64,000 nt of DNA from Monoplex corrugatus (lineage: Eukaryota > Mollusca > Gastropoda > Littorinimorpha > Ranellidae), in the NCBI GenBank assembly GCA_030674185.1, contig CM060305.1:169746995-169810994 (forward strand). The letters are read 5' to 3'. The notes below the pieces were generated by a model. That model worked only from the letters and a program-made list of their open reading frames with translations, searched no databases and was not told where the DNA came from. A program made the position numbers and the translations under genes. Below, piece by piece: positions 35,865-51,197 of this stretch (its first letter is position 1; every line of letters starts with the position of its first letter).

Positions 35865-36430
35865 TGAGGACAGACAACACCCCCTGGGGATGCCGGGGGC
35901 TCTTTCAGTATAAATAGTATCCCCACCTTCTGGAAATTCTGTGCTAGAAATTTCCTCTTTTCTGTCACTCTCTTTGTTTCTGCCTTGTTGCCTTGCTTTC
36001 TGTCATTTCTACTTATTTTCTGCCTTAATGGTCCATTCACCTATATTTTTTCGATAAATTCTTTCGTACTTTTTCTTCGGATTGATTATTGGGTGCATGT
36101 ATTATGTGCATTTTTGGCTCCAAGGAGCTGAGATATGCGGAAGCAATTTTAGGTAACTTATGCCTGTTTTTATATATGTTTTGGTGTCCTTATATATGCT
36201 TATATTTGTATTCAGGTGTGTTTTTTAAATCTCCCCTGTGCGATAAATCAGACGGAATGGTCCTACGCCTAGGGCATGTCCTTAGATTATGTACGCGAAT
36301 GCATTGATATGTGTACTTCATTTTCTTTTCTTTTTTTTTCCTGTTGAAGTTTTGTGCTTTGAAGCGGTTATAGCCCTGATATGACTGCGCAGTCTAGTCG
36401 GCTGGGCTTTAAACAACAATAAAGTAAAGT
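35865..36430 (+). repeat. Dispersed repeat family Y, copy 2 (uninterrupted 3' end)
   Basis: Matches 21955-22473 over its length. Its 3' end, GGCTGGGCTTTAAACAACAA, lacks the MITE present in copy 1 and so serves as the empty site. Confidence 0.75.
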
Positions 36431-37530
36431 AACAAAAGCAGGACAACAATCTGTTGAGAAAGATATGGATACAGCGAGAATTTCACATTTTTGCATTTTC
36501 TTAATCCTTAAGCATTTGAACTCCATGGTAGATGCTCTCTAATACTGGGATTGTTTGATTCTTATTGAGAAAGTGTGGCTGTGTAAACTGTTTTTCACAT
36601 GTAAGGCATTATTCTAATGCTCTTGATACTTTACTCAGACTGGAGGATCCCCAAACAAGTTTCATTTCAAGTGTGAAAAGCATTGTCAGTATAATGTGGA
36701 GAGATGTTCCAAAGTTCTAAGGACCCGACTGAACACCAGTGGCCATTAAATTACTGACCAGTCCAATGCTACAAGGAATACTAATCAAACGACAACGGTC
36801 AATCTGTGCACGCAAAGTACATCTGAGAGTTGAAGGTATCTGTGATTCTGAGCCCTCTGCAGCACTATTTAAGCTGAAATAGTCTGCCATACCCACTAAC
36901 CCAGACAAACACAGGAAATGTGCCAGGAGTGCGTTACCGCTCTCTCTCTCCATGTCTCTGACACAGCAAAGACTACGTGACCCAGATGGATTACAAGCAC
37001 TACACTCCTATATTACAACAGTATTATTCTCCCAGTGTAACATGATATACACCTCAAAATGTTCTTGTCTTTCCTTACTGTAATGGACAGAGAGGCTTCA
37101 CAACCTGGTTATCACAAGCATGCATTTCTGCAAAACAAATCATTATAACTTCATGCAGCAAATAAAACTAATATGACACACAGAACATAGGTACTATGTA
37201 TAAGCATTCCATGCCTCCACCATCACAGCATCAATAGGAAACAATATCAAACAAGCACGGATCCACAAACATGTCACATCATTGGTACAATGAACAACAA
37301 TTTACACATTTCCCTCTTCTTTGAAGACAAACCCATAGCTACAATGATATCTCCACAGTACTACCCGAAGCCATACTCACTTGTAGCTTTCTGTGGGTAA
37401 AAGAACGCAGTAACGTGGAAAAGATCATCTAATCTGATCTATGTTGTGTTGACTTGTTTTCACTATTTTATTTTGCTTCTTCTTTCTGTTAACAGATCAT
37501 CTCAGAAAGTGAAATACTTTACAGAAAGCC
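36431..37530. other. Intergenic, nothing recognised
   Basis: AT-rich sequence with no supported gene or repeat structure, bordering the large array. Confidence 0.5.
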
Positions 37531-40500
37531 TATTGTCAACCTGCATACATACATACTTGATATACCCTCCATATTGTCAACCTGCATACATACATACTTG
37601 ATATACCCTCCATATTGTCAACCTGCATACATACATACTTGATATACCCTCCATATTGTCAACCTGCATACATACATACTTGATATACCCTCCATATTGT
37701 CAACCTGCATACATACATACTTGATATACCCTCCATATTGTCAACCTGCATACATACATACTTGATATACCCTCCATATTGTCAACCTGCATACATAACA
37801 TACTTGATATACCCTCCATATTGTCAACCTGCATACATACATACTTGATATACCCTCCATATTGTCAACCTGCATACATACATTACTTGATATACCCTCC
37901 ATATTGTCAACCTGCATACATACATACAACTTGATATACCCTCCATATTGTCAACCTGCATACATACATACTTGATATACCCTCCATATTGTCAACCTGC
38001 ATACATACATACATACTTGATGTACCCTCCATATTGTCAACCTGCATACATACATACTTGATATACCCTCCATATTGTCAACCTGCATACATACATACTT
38101 GATTACCCTCCATATTGTCAACCTGCATACATACATACATACTTGATGTACCCTCCATATTGTCAACCTGCATACATACATACTTGATTACCCTCCATAT
38201 TGTCAACCTGCATACATACATACTTGACGTACCCTCCATATTGTCAACCTGCATACATACATACATGATGTACCCTCCATATTGTCAACCTGCATACATA
38301 CATAACTTGATGTACCTCCATATTGTCAACCTGCATACATACATACTTGATGTACCCTCCATATTGTCAACCTGCATACATACATACTTGATGTACCCTC
38401 CATATTGTCAACCTGCATACATACATACTTGATGTACCCTCCATATTGTCAACCTGCATACATACATACTTGATGTACCCTCCATATTGTCAACCTGCAT
38501 ACATACATACTTGATGTACCCTCCATATTGTCAACCTGCATACATACATACTTGATGTACCCTCCATATTGTCAACCTCCATACATACATACTGATGTAC
38601 CCTCCATATTGTCAACCTGCATACATACATACATGATGTACCCTCCATATTGTCAACCTGCATACATACATACTTGATGTACCTCCATATTGTCAACCTG
38701 CATACATACATACTTGATGTACCCTCCATATTGTCAACCTGCATACATACATACTTGATGTACCCTCCATATTGTCAACCTGCATACATACATACTTGAT
38801 GTACCCTCCATATTGTCAACCTGCATACATACATACTTGATGTACCCTCCATATTGTCAACCTGCATACATACATACATGATGTACCCTCCATATTGTCA
38901 ACCTGCATACATACATACATGATGTACCCTCCATATTGTCAACCTGCATACATACATACTTGATGTACCCTCCATATTGTCAACCTGCATACATACATAC
39001 TTGATGTACCTCCATATTGTCAACCTGCATACATACATACTTGATGTATCCTCCATATTGTCAACCTGCATACATACATACTTGATATACCCTCCATATT
39101 GTCAACCTGCATACATACAGACACACTTGATGTACCCTCCATATTGTCAACCTGCATACATACATACTTGATGTATCCTCCATATTGTCAACCTGCATAC
39201 ATACATACTTGATGTATCCTCCATATTGTCAACCTGCATACATACATACATACTTGATGTACCCTCCATATTGTCAACCTGCATACATACATACTTGAGT
39301 ACCCTCCATATTGTCAACCTGCATACATACATACTTGATGTACCCTCCATATTGTCAACCTGCATACATACATACATACTTGATGTACCCTCCATATTGT
39401 CAACCTGCATACATACATACATACTTGATGTACCCTCCATATTGTCAACCTGCATACATACATACTTGATGTATCCTCCATATTGTCAACCTGCATACAT
39501 ACATACATACTTGATGTACCCTCCATATTGTCAACCTGCATACATACATACTTGACGTACCCTCCATATTGTCAACCTGCATACATACATACTTGATGTA
39601 CCCTCCATATTGTCAACCTGCATACATACATACTTGATGTACCCTCCATATTGTCAACCTGCATACATACATACATACATGATGTACCCTCCATATTGTC
39701 AACCTGCATACATACATACATCATGATGTACCTCCATATTGTCAACCTGCATACATACATACTTGATGTACCCTCCATATTGTCAACCTGCATACATACA
39801 TACATACATGATGTACCCTCCATATTGTCAACCTGCATACATACATACTTGATGTACCCTCCATATTGTCAACCTGCATACATACATACTTGATGTACCC
39901 TCCATATTGTCAACCTGCATACATACATACATACATGATGTACCCTCCACATTGTCAACCTGCATACATACATACATACATGATGTACCCTCCACATTGT
40001 CAACCTGCATACATACATACATACATACTTGATGTACCCTCCACATTGTCAACCTGCATACATTACATACATACATGATGTACCCTCCACATTGTCAACC
40101 TGCATACATACATACATACATACATGATGTACCCTCCACATTGTCAACCTGCATACATACATACATACATGATGTACCCTCCATATTGTCAACCTGCATA
40201 CATACATACATACATGATGTACCCTCCACATTGTCAACCTGCATACATACATACATACATGATGTACCCTCCAGATTGTCAACCTGCATACATACATACA
40301 TACATGATGTACCCTCCATATTGTCAACCTGCATACATACATACATACATGATGTACCCTCCATATTGTCAACCTGCATACATACATACTTGATGTACCC
40401 TCCATATTGTCAACCTGCATACATACATACTTGATGTACCCTCCATATTGTCAACCTGCATACATACATACATACATGATGTACCCTCCACATTGTCAAC

Positions 40501-43500
40501 CTGCATACATAACATACATGATGTACCCTCCACATTGTCAACCTGCATACATACATACATACATACTTGATGTACCCTCCACATTGTCAACCTGCATACA
40601 TACATACATACATGATGTACCCTCCACATTGTCAACCTGCAACATACATACATACATACATGATGTACCCTCCACATTGTCAACCTGCATACATACATAC
40701 ATACATGATGTACCCTCCATATTGTCAACCTGCATACATACATACATACATGATGTACCCTCCACATTGTCAACCTGCATACATACATACATACATGATG
40801 TACCCTCCAGATTGTCAACCTGCATACATACATACATACATGATGTACCCTCCATATTGTCAACCTGCATACATACATACATACTTGATGTACCCTCCAT
40901 ATTGTCAACCTGCATACATACATACTTGATGTACCCTCCATATTGTCAACCTGCATACATACATACTTGACGTACCCTCCATATTGTCAACCTGCATACA
41001 CACATACATGACGTACCCTCCATATTGTCACCTGCATACATACATACTTGACGTACCCTCCATATTGTCAACCTGCATACATACATACATGACGTAACCC
41101 TCCATATTGTCACCTGCATACATACATACTTGATGTACCCTCCATATTGTCAACCTGCATACATACATACTTGACGTACCCTCCATATTGTCACCTGCAT
41201 ACATACATACATACTTGATGTACCCTCCATATTGTCAACCTGCATACATACATACATACATGATGTACCCTCCATACTGTCAACCTGCATACATACATAC
41301 TTGATGTACCCTCCATATTGTCAACCTACATACATACATACTTGATATACCCTCCATATTGTCAACCTGCATACAGACATACTTGATGTACCCTCCATAT
41401 TGTCAACCTGCATACATACATACTTGATGTACCCTCCATACTGTCAACCTGCATGCATACATACATGACGTTACCCTCCATATTGTCAACCTGCATACAT
41501 ACATACATACTTGATGTACCCTCCATACTGTCAACCTGCATACATACATACTTGACGTATCCTCCATATTGTCAACCTGCATGCATACATACATGACGTA
41601 CCCTCCATATTGTCAACCTGCATGCATACATACTTGATGTACCCTCCATATTGTCAACCTGCATACATACATACATACTTGATGTACCCTCCATATTGTC
41701 AACCTGCATGCATACATACATACATTGATGTACCCTCCATACTGTCAACCTGCATACATACATACATACTTGATGTACCCTCCATATTGTCAACCTGCAT
41801 ACATACATACTTGATGTACCCTCCATATTGTCAACCTGCATACATACATACTTGATGTACCCTCCATATTGTCAACCTGCATACATACATACTTGATATA
41901 CCCTCCATATTGTCAACCTGCATACATACATACATACTTGATGTACCTCCATATTGTCAACCTGCATACACACATACATACTTGATGTACCCTCCATATT
42001 GTCAACCTGCATACATACATACATACTTGATGTACCCTCCATATTGTCAACCTGCATACATACATACATACTTGATGTACCCTCCATATTGTCAACCTGC
42101 ATACATTACATACTTGATGTACCCTCCATATTGTCAACCTGCATACATACAACTTGATGTACCCTCCATATTGTCAACCTGCATACATACATACTTCATG
42201 TACCCTCCATATTGTCAACCTGCAAACATACATACATACTTGATGTACCCTCCATATTGTCAACCTGCATACATACATACTACTTGATGTAACCTGCCAT
42301 AATTTCAACTGCATACTCATATTGATGTCACCTCATATTCAACCTGATACATACATACTTGTGTAACCTCCATATTGTCAACTGCATCATACATACTTGA
42401 TGTACCCTCCATATTGTCAACCTGCATACATACAACATACTTGATGTACCTCCATATTGTCAACCTGCATACATACATACTTGATGTACCCTCCATTTGT
42501 CAACCTGCATACATACATAACTTGATGACCTCCATATTGTCAACCTGCATACATACATACATACATGATGTACCCTCCATATTAGTCAACCTGCATACAT
42601 ACATACTTGATGTACCCTCCATATTGTCAACCTGCATACATACATACTTGATGTACCTCCATATTGTCAACCTGCATACATACATACTACTGATGTACCT
42701 CCATATTGTCAACCTGCATACATACATACTTGATGTACCCTCCATATTGTCAACCTGCATACATACATACTTGATGTACCCTCCATATTGTCAACCTGCA
42801 TACATACATACTTGATGTACCCTCCATATTGTCAACCTGCATACATACATACTTGATGTACCTCCATATTTCAACCTGCATACATACATATACTTGATGT
42901 ACCCTCCATTTGTCAACCTGCATACATACATTGATGTACCCTCCATGATGTCAACCTATTCATCATACTGACATACCTCATATTGTCACCTCATTCAATC
43001 ATCATACTTGATGTACCCTCCATTTGTCAACCTGCTACATAATACATACTTGAGTACCCTCCATATTGTCAACCTGCAAATATATACTTCATTATGTCCA
43101 CCATTGTCAACACTGCATGTACCTCATATTACATGATTACCTCCATTTGTCAACCTGACATACATACTTCACTTGATTACCCTCCATTTGTCAACCTGCA
43201 TATACCATCATATTGTAACCCATCTACATATTGTCAACCCTCAATTCATCTTTGCATTACACTACCATCTTGTCAACTCATAATACATACATATTGTACC
43301 CCCATATTGTCAACCTGCATCATACTACTACTTGATGTACCCTCCTATTGTCAACATACTTCATACTTACTCATATTGTACCTCCATAATCATACCTAGC
43401 AACTACATACTGTACTGCTACCTCCATATTGTCAACCCTCATTACTCATATACATACTTGATGTACCCTCCATATTTACTGTCAACATACACTTGATACA

Positions 43501-46500
43501 TCCTAATTCACCTTAATTACCTCCATATGTCACCATTGTCAACTACATATACTATGTACCTCCTTTGTCAACCTGCATACATACATATACTTGATGTACC
43601 TCCATATTGTCAACCTGCATACATACTGATACTCCATATGTAATACCTCCATATATGCAACCTGGTACCCATTCAACTACTACATACTTGATGTACCCTC
43701 CATATTGTCAACCTGCATACATACATACTTGATTACTCCATATTGTCAACCTGCATACATACATATTATGTACCCTCCATATTGTCAACCTGCATAACAT
43801 ACATACTTGATTGTACCCCTCTTATACTCATCAACTCATGATACCTCATATTGATGTACCCTCCATATTGTCAACTGATTACATCATATTCATACTGTTA
43901 ACATCCAATTGTAACCTGCATATCAACTCATACTATATGTACCTTATATGTCCATATGCATACATACATACTGATGTACCCTCCATATTGTCAACCTGCA
44001 TACATACATACTTGATGTACCCTCCCATATATTAGTCACTGCATACAACCATACTTGTATCCTCTACATATTGTCAACTGCCATACATAATTCACTTGAT
44101 TACCTCCATATTGTCACCTGCAATACAATACATACATCTGATGTACCCTCCATATTGTCAACCTGCATAACATACTATACTTGATGTTACCCTCCATATT
44201 GTCAACCTGCATACATAATACTTGATGTACCCTCCATATTGTCAACCTGCATACATACATTACTTGATGTACACCTCCATATTGTCAACTGCATACATAC
44301 ATACTTGATGTACCCTCCATATTGTCAACCTGCATACTACATACATACTGATGTACCCTCCATATTGTCAACCATGCAACATACATACTTGATGTACCCT
44401 CCATATTGTCAACCTGCATACATACATACTTGATGTACCCTCCATATTGTCAACCTGCATACATACATACTCTGTAACCCTCATATTGTCAACCTGCATA
44501 CATACATACATACTTGATGTACCCTCCATATTGCAACCTGCATACATTACATACTGATGTACCCTCCATATTGTCAACTGACATACATACATACTTGATG
44601 TACCCTCCATATTGTCACCTGCATACATACATACTTGATGTACCCTCCATATTTCAACCTGCATACATAATACTTGATGTACCTCCATATTGTCAACCTG
44701 CATACATACATACATACTTGATGTACCCTCCATATTGTCAACCTGCATCATACATACTGATGTACCCTCCATATTGTCAACCTGCATACATACATACTTG
44801 ATGACCTCCATATTGTCAACCTGCATACATACATACATACTGATGTACCCTCATATTGTCAACCTGCATACATACATACTTGATGTACCCTCCATATTGT
44901 CAACCTGCATCATACATACTTGATGTACCTCCATATTGTCAACCTGCATACATACATACATACTTGATGTACCTCCATATTGTCAACCTGCATAAATACA
45001 TACTTGATGTACCTCCATTGTCAACCTGCATACATACATACTTGATGTACCTCCATATTGTCAACCTGCATACATACATACTTGATGTACCCTCCATATT
45101 GTCAACCTGCATACATAACATACTTGATGTACCTCCATATTGTCAACCTGCATACATACTACATACTTGATGTACCCTCCATATTGTCAACCTGCATACA
45201 TACATACTTGATGTACCTCCATATTGTCAACCTGCATACATACATACTTGATGTACCTCCATATTGTCAACCTGCATACATACATACTTGATGTACCCTC
45301 CATATTGTCAACCTGCATACATACATACTTGATTACCTCCATATTGTCAACCTGCATACATACATACTGATTACCCTCCATTTGTCAACCTGCTACATAC
45401 ATACTTGATGTACCCTCCATATTGTCAACCTGCATACATACATACTTGATGTACCTCCATATTGTCAACCTGCATACATACATACTGATTACCTCCATAC
45501 TGTCAACCTGCATACATACATACTTGACGTACCCTCCATATTGTCAACCTGCATACATACATACTTGATGTACCCTCCATATTGTCAACCTGCATACATA
45601 CATACTTGATATACCCTCCATATTGTCAACCTGCATACATACATACTTGATGTACCCTCCATATTGTCAACCTGCATACATACATACTTGATATACCCTC
45701 CATATTGTCAACCTGCATACACACATACATACTTGATGTACCCTCCATATTGTCAACCTGCATACATACATACACACTTGATGTACCCTCCATATTGTCA
45801 ACCTGCATACATACATACACACTTGATGTACCCTCCATATTGTCAACCTGCATACATACATACATACTTGATGTACCCTCCATATTGTCAACCTGCATAC
45901 ATATATACTAGATGTACCCTCCATATTGTCAACCTGCATACATATATACATACTTGATGTACCCTCCATATTGTCAACCTGCATACATATATACATACTT
46001 GATGTACCCTCCATATTGTCAACCTGCATACATACATACTTGATGTACCCTCCATATTGTCAACCTGCATACATACATACATACTTGATGTACCCTCCAT
46101 ATTGTCAACCTGCATACATACATACTTGATGTACCCTCCATATTGTCAACCTGCATACATACATACTTGATGTACTCTCCATATTGTCAACCTGCATACA
46201 TACATACATGACGCACCCTCCATATTGTCAACCAGCATACATACATACTTGATGTACCCTCCATATTGTCAACCTGCATACATACATACTTGATGTACCC
46301 TCCATATTGTCAACCTGCATACATACATACATGACGTACCCTCCATATTGTCAACCTGCATACATACATACATGACGTACCCTCCATATTGTCAACCTGC
46401 ATACATACATACTTGATATACCCTCCATACTGTCAACCTGCATACATACATACTTGATGTACCCTCCATATTGTCAACCTGCATACATACATACTTGATA

Positions 46501-48915
46501 TACCCTCCATATTGTCAACCTGCATACATACATACTTGATGTACCCTCCATATTGTCAACCTGCATACATACATACATACTTGATATACCCTCCGTATTG
46601 TCAACCTGCATACATACATACTTGATATACCCTCCATATTGTCAACCTGCATACATACATACTTGATGTACCCTCCATATTGTCAACCTGCATACATACA
46701 TACATACTTGATGTACCCTCCATATTGTCAACCTGCATACATACATACATGATATACCCTCTATATTGTCAACCTGCATACATACATACTTGATGTACCC
46801 TCCATATTGTCAACCTGCATACATACATACTCGATATACCCTCCATATTGTCAACCTGCATACATACATACATACTTGATGTACCCTCCATATTGTCAAC
46901 CTGCATACATACATACACACTTGATGTACCCTCCATATTGTCAACCTGCATACATACATACACACTTGATGTACCCTCCATATTGTCAACCTGCATACAT
47001 ACAGACACACTTGATGTACCCTCCATATTGTCAACCTGCATACATACATACATACTTGATGTACCCTCCATATTGTCAACCTGCATACATACATACATAC
47101 TTGATGTACCCTCCATATTGTCAACCTGCATACATACATACATACTTGATGTACCCTCCATATTGTCAACCTGCATACATACATACATACATGATGTACC
47201 CTCCATATTGTCAACCTGCATACATACATACTTGATGTACCCTCCATATTGTCAACCTGCATACACACAGACATACTTGATGTACCCTCCATATTGTCAA
47301 CCTGCATACATACATACTTGATGTACCCTCCATATTGTCAACCTGCATACACACATACATGACGTACCCTCCATATTGTCAACCTGCATACATACATACT
47401 TGATGTACCCTCCATATTGTCAACCTGCATACATACATACTTGATGTACCCTCCATATTGTCAACCTGCATACATACATACTTGATGTACCCTCCATATT
47501 GTCAAGCTGCATACATACATACTTGATGTACCCTCCATATTGTCAACCTGCATACATACATACTTGATGTACCCTCCATATTGTCAACCTGCATACATAC
47601 ATACATACTTGATGTACCCTCCATATTGTCAACCTGCATACATACAATACTTGATGTACCCTCCATATTGTCAACCTACATACATACATACATACTTGAT
47701 GTACCCTCCATATTGTCAACCTGCATACATACATACATACTTGATGTACCCTCCATATTGTCAACCTGCATACATACATACTTGACGTTACCCTCCATAT
47801 TGTCAACCTGCATACATACATACTTGATGTACCCTCCATATTGTCAACCTGCATATACATATACATACTTGATGTACCCTCCATATTGTCAACCTGCATA
47901 CATACATACATCTGATGTACCCTCCATATTGTCAACCTGCAACATACATACTTGAGTACCCTCCATATTGTCAACCTGCATACATACATACATACTTGAT
48001 GTACCCTCCATATTGTCAACCTGCATACATACATACATACTTGATGTACCCTCCATATTGTCAACCTGCATACATACATACATACTGATGTACCCTCCAT
48101 ATTGTCAACCTGCATACATACATACATACTTGATGTACCCTCCATATTGTCAACCTGCATACATACATACTTGATGTACCCTCCATATTGTCAACCTGCA
48201 TACATACAACATACTTGATGTACCCTCCATATTGTCAACCTGCATACATACATACTATGATGTACCCTCCATATTGTCAACCTGCATACATACATACTTG
48301 ATGTACCCTCCATATTGTCAACCTGCATACATACATACTTGATGTACCCTCCATATTGTCAACCTGCATACATTACATACATACTTGATGTACCCTCCAT
48401 ATTGTCAACCTGCATACATACATACATACTTGATGTACCCTCCATATTGTCAACCTGCATACATACATACATACTTGATGTACCCTCCATATTGTCAACC
48501 TGCATACATACATACTTGATGTACCCTCCATATTGTCAACCTGCATACATACATACTTGATGTACCCTCCATATTGTCAACCTGCATACATACATATACT
48601 TGATGTACCCTCCATATTGTCAACCTGCATACATACATACTTGATGTACCCTCCATATTGTCAACCTGCATACATACATACTTGATGTACCCTCCATATT
48701 GTCAACCTGCATACATACACATACTTGATGTAACCCTCCATATTGTCAACCTGCATACATACATACTTGATGTACCCTCCATATTGTCAACCTGCATACA
48801 TACATACTTGATGTACCCTCCATATTGTCAACCTGCATACATACATACTTGATGTATCCCTCCATATTGTCACACCTGCATACATACATACTTGATGTAC
48901 CCTCCATATTGTCAA
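37531..48915. repeat. 11.4-kb minisatellite, 41-bp unit with nested CATA tract, ~270 copies
   Basis: The unit contains TATTGTCAACCTGCATACAT, a tract of 2-5 CATA steps, then CTTGATGTACCCTCCA. The basic unit is 41 bp, and extra CATA steps give 45 or 49 bp. Subfamilies are regional: GATATACC (37.5-38.0 kb), GATGTACC (most), CCACATTG (39.9-40.8 kb), GACGTACC (about 41.0-41.6 kb). The stretch 42.29-44.1 kb is heavily degenerate. Short peptides on both strands (DNMEGTSS-type and PPYCQPAY-type) are period artefacts. Confidence 0.98.
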
Positions 48916-49084
48916 ACAACCAAAGGAAAGAAATGAGAACTGAAGAGATAGGGTGTGTATTATATTGATTGGTGAAAATGATGTCCACCAAACCAGAGGT
49001 AAATAACAAAAAAAGCATTTATATAAATGAATAAATAATGTTTCTAACGTCCACCAAACCAGAGAGAACATGACATGTTACATG
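48916..49084. other. Spacer between two arrays with a duplicated 16-mer
   Basis: GTCCACCAAACCAGAG occurs twice (near 48983 and 49050). No other structure seen. Confidence 0.6.
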
Positions 49085-50161
49085 TTAAAACTATGTAATA
49101 ATAATACATGTGTATTCCATGTTACATTATGTAATAATAATACATGTGTATTCCGTGTTACACTATGTAATAATAATACATGTGTATTCCGTGTTACACT
49201 ATGTAATAATAATACATGTGTATTCCGTGTTACACTATGTAATAATAATACATGTGTATTCTGTGTTACACTATGTAATAATAATACATGTGTATTCCGT
49301 GTTACACTATGTAATAATAATACATGTGTATTCTGTGTTACACTATGTAATAATAATACATGTGTATTCCGTGTTACACTATGTAATAATAATACATGTG
49401 CATTCCATGTTACACTATGTAATAATAATACATGTGTATTCCATGTTACACTATGTAATAATAATACATGTGCATTCCATGTTACACTATGTAATAATAA
49501 TACATGTGCATTCCATGTTACACTATGTAATAATAATACATGTGCATTCCATGTTACACTATGTAATAATAATACATGTGCATTCCATGTTACACTATGT
49601 AATAATACATGTGCATTCCATGTTACATACATAGTAATATATAATACATGAGCATTCCATGTTACACTATGTAATAATAATACATGTGCATTCCATGTTA
49701 CACTATGTAATAATAATACATGTGCATTCCATGTTACACTATGTAATAATAATACATGTGCATTCCATGTTACACTATGTAATAATAATACATGTGCATT
49801 CCATGTTACACTATGTAATAATACATGTGTATTCCATGTTACACTATGTAATAATAATACATGTGCATTCCATGTTACACTATGTAATAATAATACATGT
49901 GCATTCCATGTTACACTATGTAATAATAATACATGTGCATTCCATGTTACACTATGTAATAATAATACATGTGCATTCCATGTTACACTATGTAATAATA
50001 ATACATGTGCATTCCATGTTACACTATGTAATAATAATACATGTGCATTCCATGTTACACTATGTAATAATAATACATGTGCATTCCATGTTACACTATG
50101 TGATAATAATACATGTGCATTCCATGTTATACTATGTAATAATAATACATGTGTATTCCAT
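49085..50161. repeat. 36-bp minisatellite, ~30 copies, two sorted subfamilies
   Basis: The unit is ACACTATGTAATAATAATAC plus ATGTGCATTCCATGTT. Copies before about 49390 mostly read TGTATTCCGTGTT or TGTATTCTGTGTT; later copies read TGCATTCCATGTT. Copies near 49600-49650 and 49815 have lost 3 bases. The long ORFs on both strands are period artefacts. Confidence 0.97.
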
Positions 50162-51108
50162 TTCTGTCTCGTCTTACCTTCAATGCAATGAATCACAACT
50201 TACATACAACATTTACCATACATTACAGAAGCAGATATTCATAAACATAACAAAATACAATACTTCTACAACATCTCTATTGGTTCCAAATATGAACAAG
50301 CACGATATGAGGTCAATTTCAAAGCACACACACACACACAAACAAACAAAAAAATCACACACACACAAAAACAAACAAACAAACAACAAGAACAAAGCCA
50401 AAGCCCAGTAAATTAAAAGCAATAAAAATATCATATCACTCAGTAAATTAAAAGCAATTAATTAAAAATCATATCACTCATACTGTCATAGTCTGTTTTT
50501 AAAAAAATTTCACATGTTACATGGCAAATTCATCAAGACTTGATGGCTTGGTGTATATCTATCAGATCAGCTTTTGAAAGTGTTTTTTAGAAATGAAAGA
50601 ATCTCAAACTGATGTAATAAAAAAACAGATTTAACGCAGACTCCAGCCAAAGCATGATGTGCCATAAAAATAGTGTCTCGTTTAAAGTGCAGTATTAATC
50701 AATTCTAAGTGCTTGATATTAAAAAAAAAAAGTGCATCTATATCATTTAGTAGACTTTCTGTAATTGTTTGCATCAACATATTCATATTCATCCACATCA
50801 AAATGGGCACAGATGATAAGCCATATATATAGTTTAACACTGGCAACAACACCCCCCCCCCCCCCTTCTCCATACCTTCTGCCAACAGCAAGGCTCGTAT
50901 AAAAGTGGTAGACAGTAACAAATGGAAAATCACCAATCTCACTGCAAATAAGGACGACAATGTACCGTCTCAGAGTATTTACCACCAGCAATGGTTATCA
51001 GGATTTCTTTGTGTCTGAGATCTAGCACCTGTCTTTGGCTTAACTGTATATTTCTGTACAATACTGGCAAGGTGTACAGCGAAAAACAGCAAATCCTGAT
51101 CATGCAGA
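50162..51108. other. Intergenic, low-complexity tracts only
   Basis: CA/CAAA tract at 50322-50395 and a C run at 50851-50865. No gene supported. Confidence 0.55.
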
Positions 51109-51197
51109 ACAACCCTTTCATTCCCTCACCCTATCCACCAGCTCCCATCTGGAAGCTGACGGAAGCTTATGGACAGGCTGAGGAAGTGAAAAGGTAA
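51109..51197. mobile_element. Inner-type MITE unit alone, copy G (degenerate)
   Basis: ACCCTTTCATTCCCTCACCC then CTATCCACCAGCTCCC at the left, and GCTGAGGAAGTGAAAAGGTAA at the right. This is the ~85-bp inner palindromic unit without the outer arms. Confidence 0.55.

Noticed and set aside
37531..48915. CRISPR-like array (regular units, variable parts)
   Set aside because: Units are contiguous with no unique spacers; the variable part is a CATA microsatellite, and the host is eukaryotic.
49078..50411. 372-, 250- and 193-codon repeat ORFs
   Set aside because: Artefacts of the 36-bp array; both strands are open.
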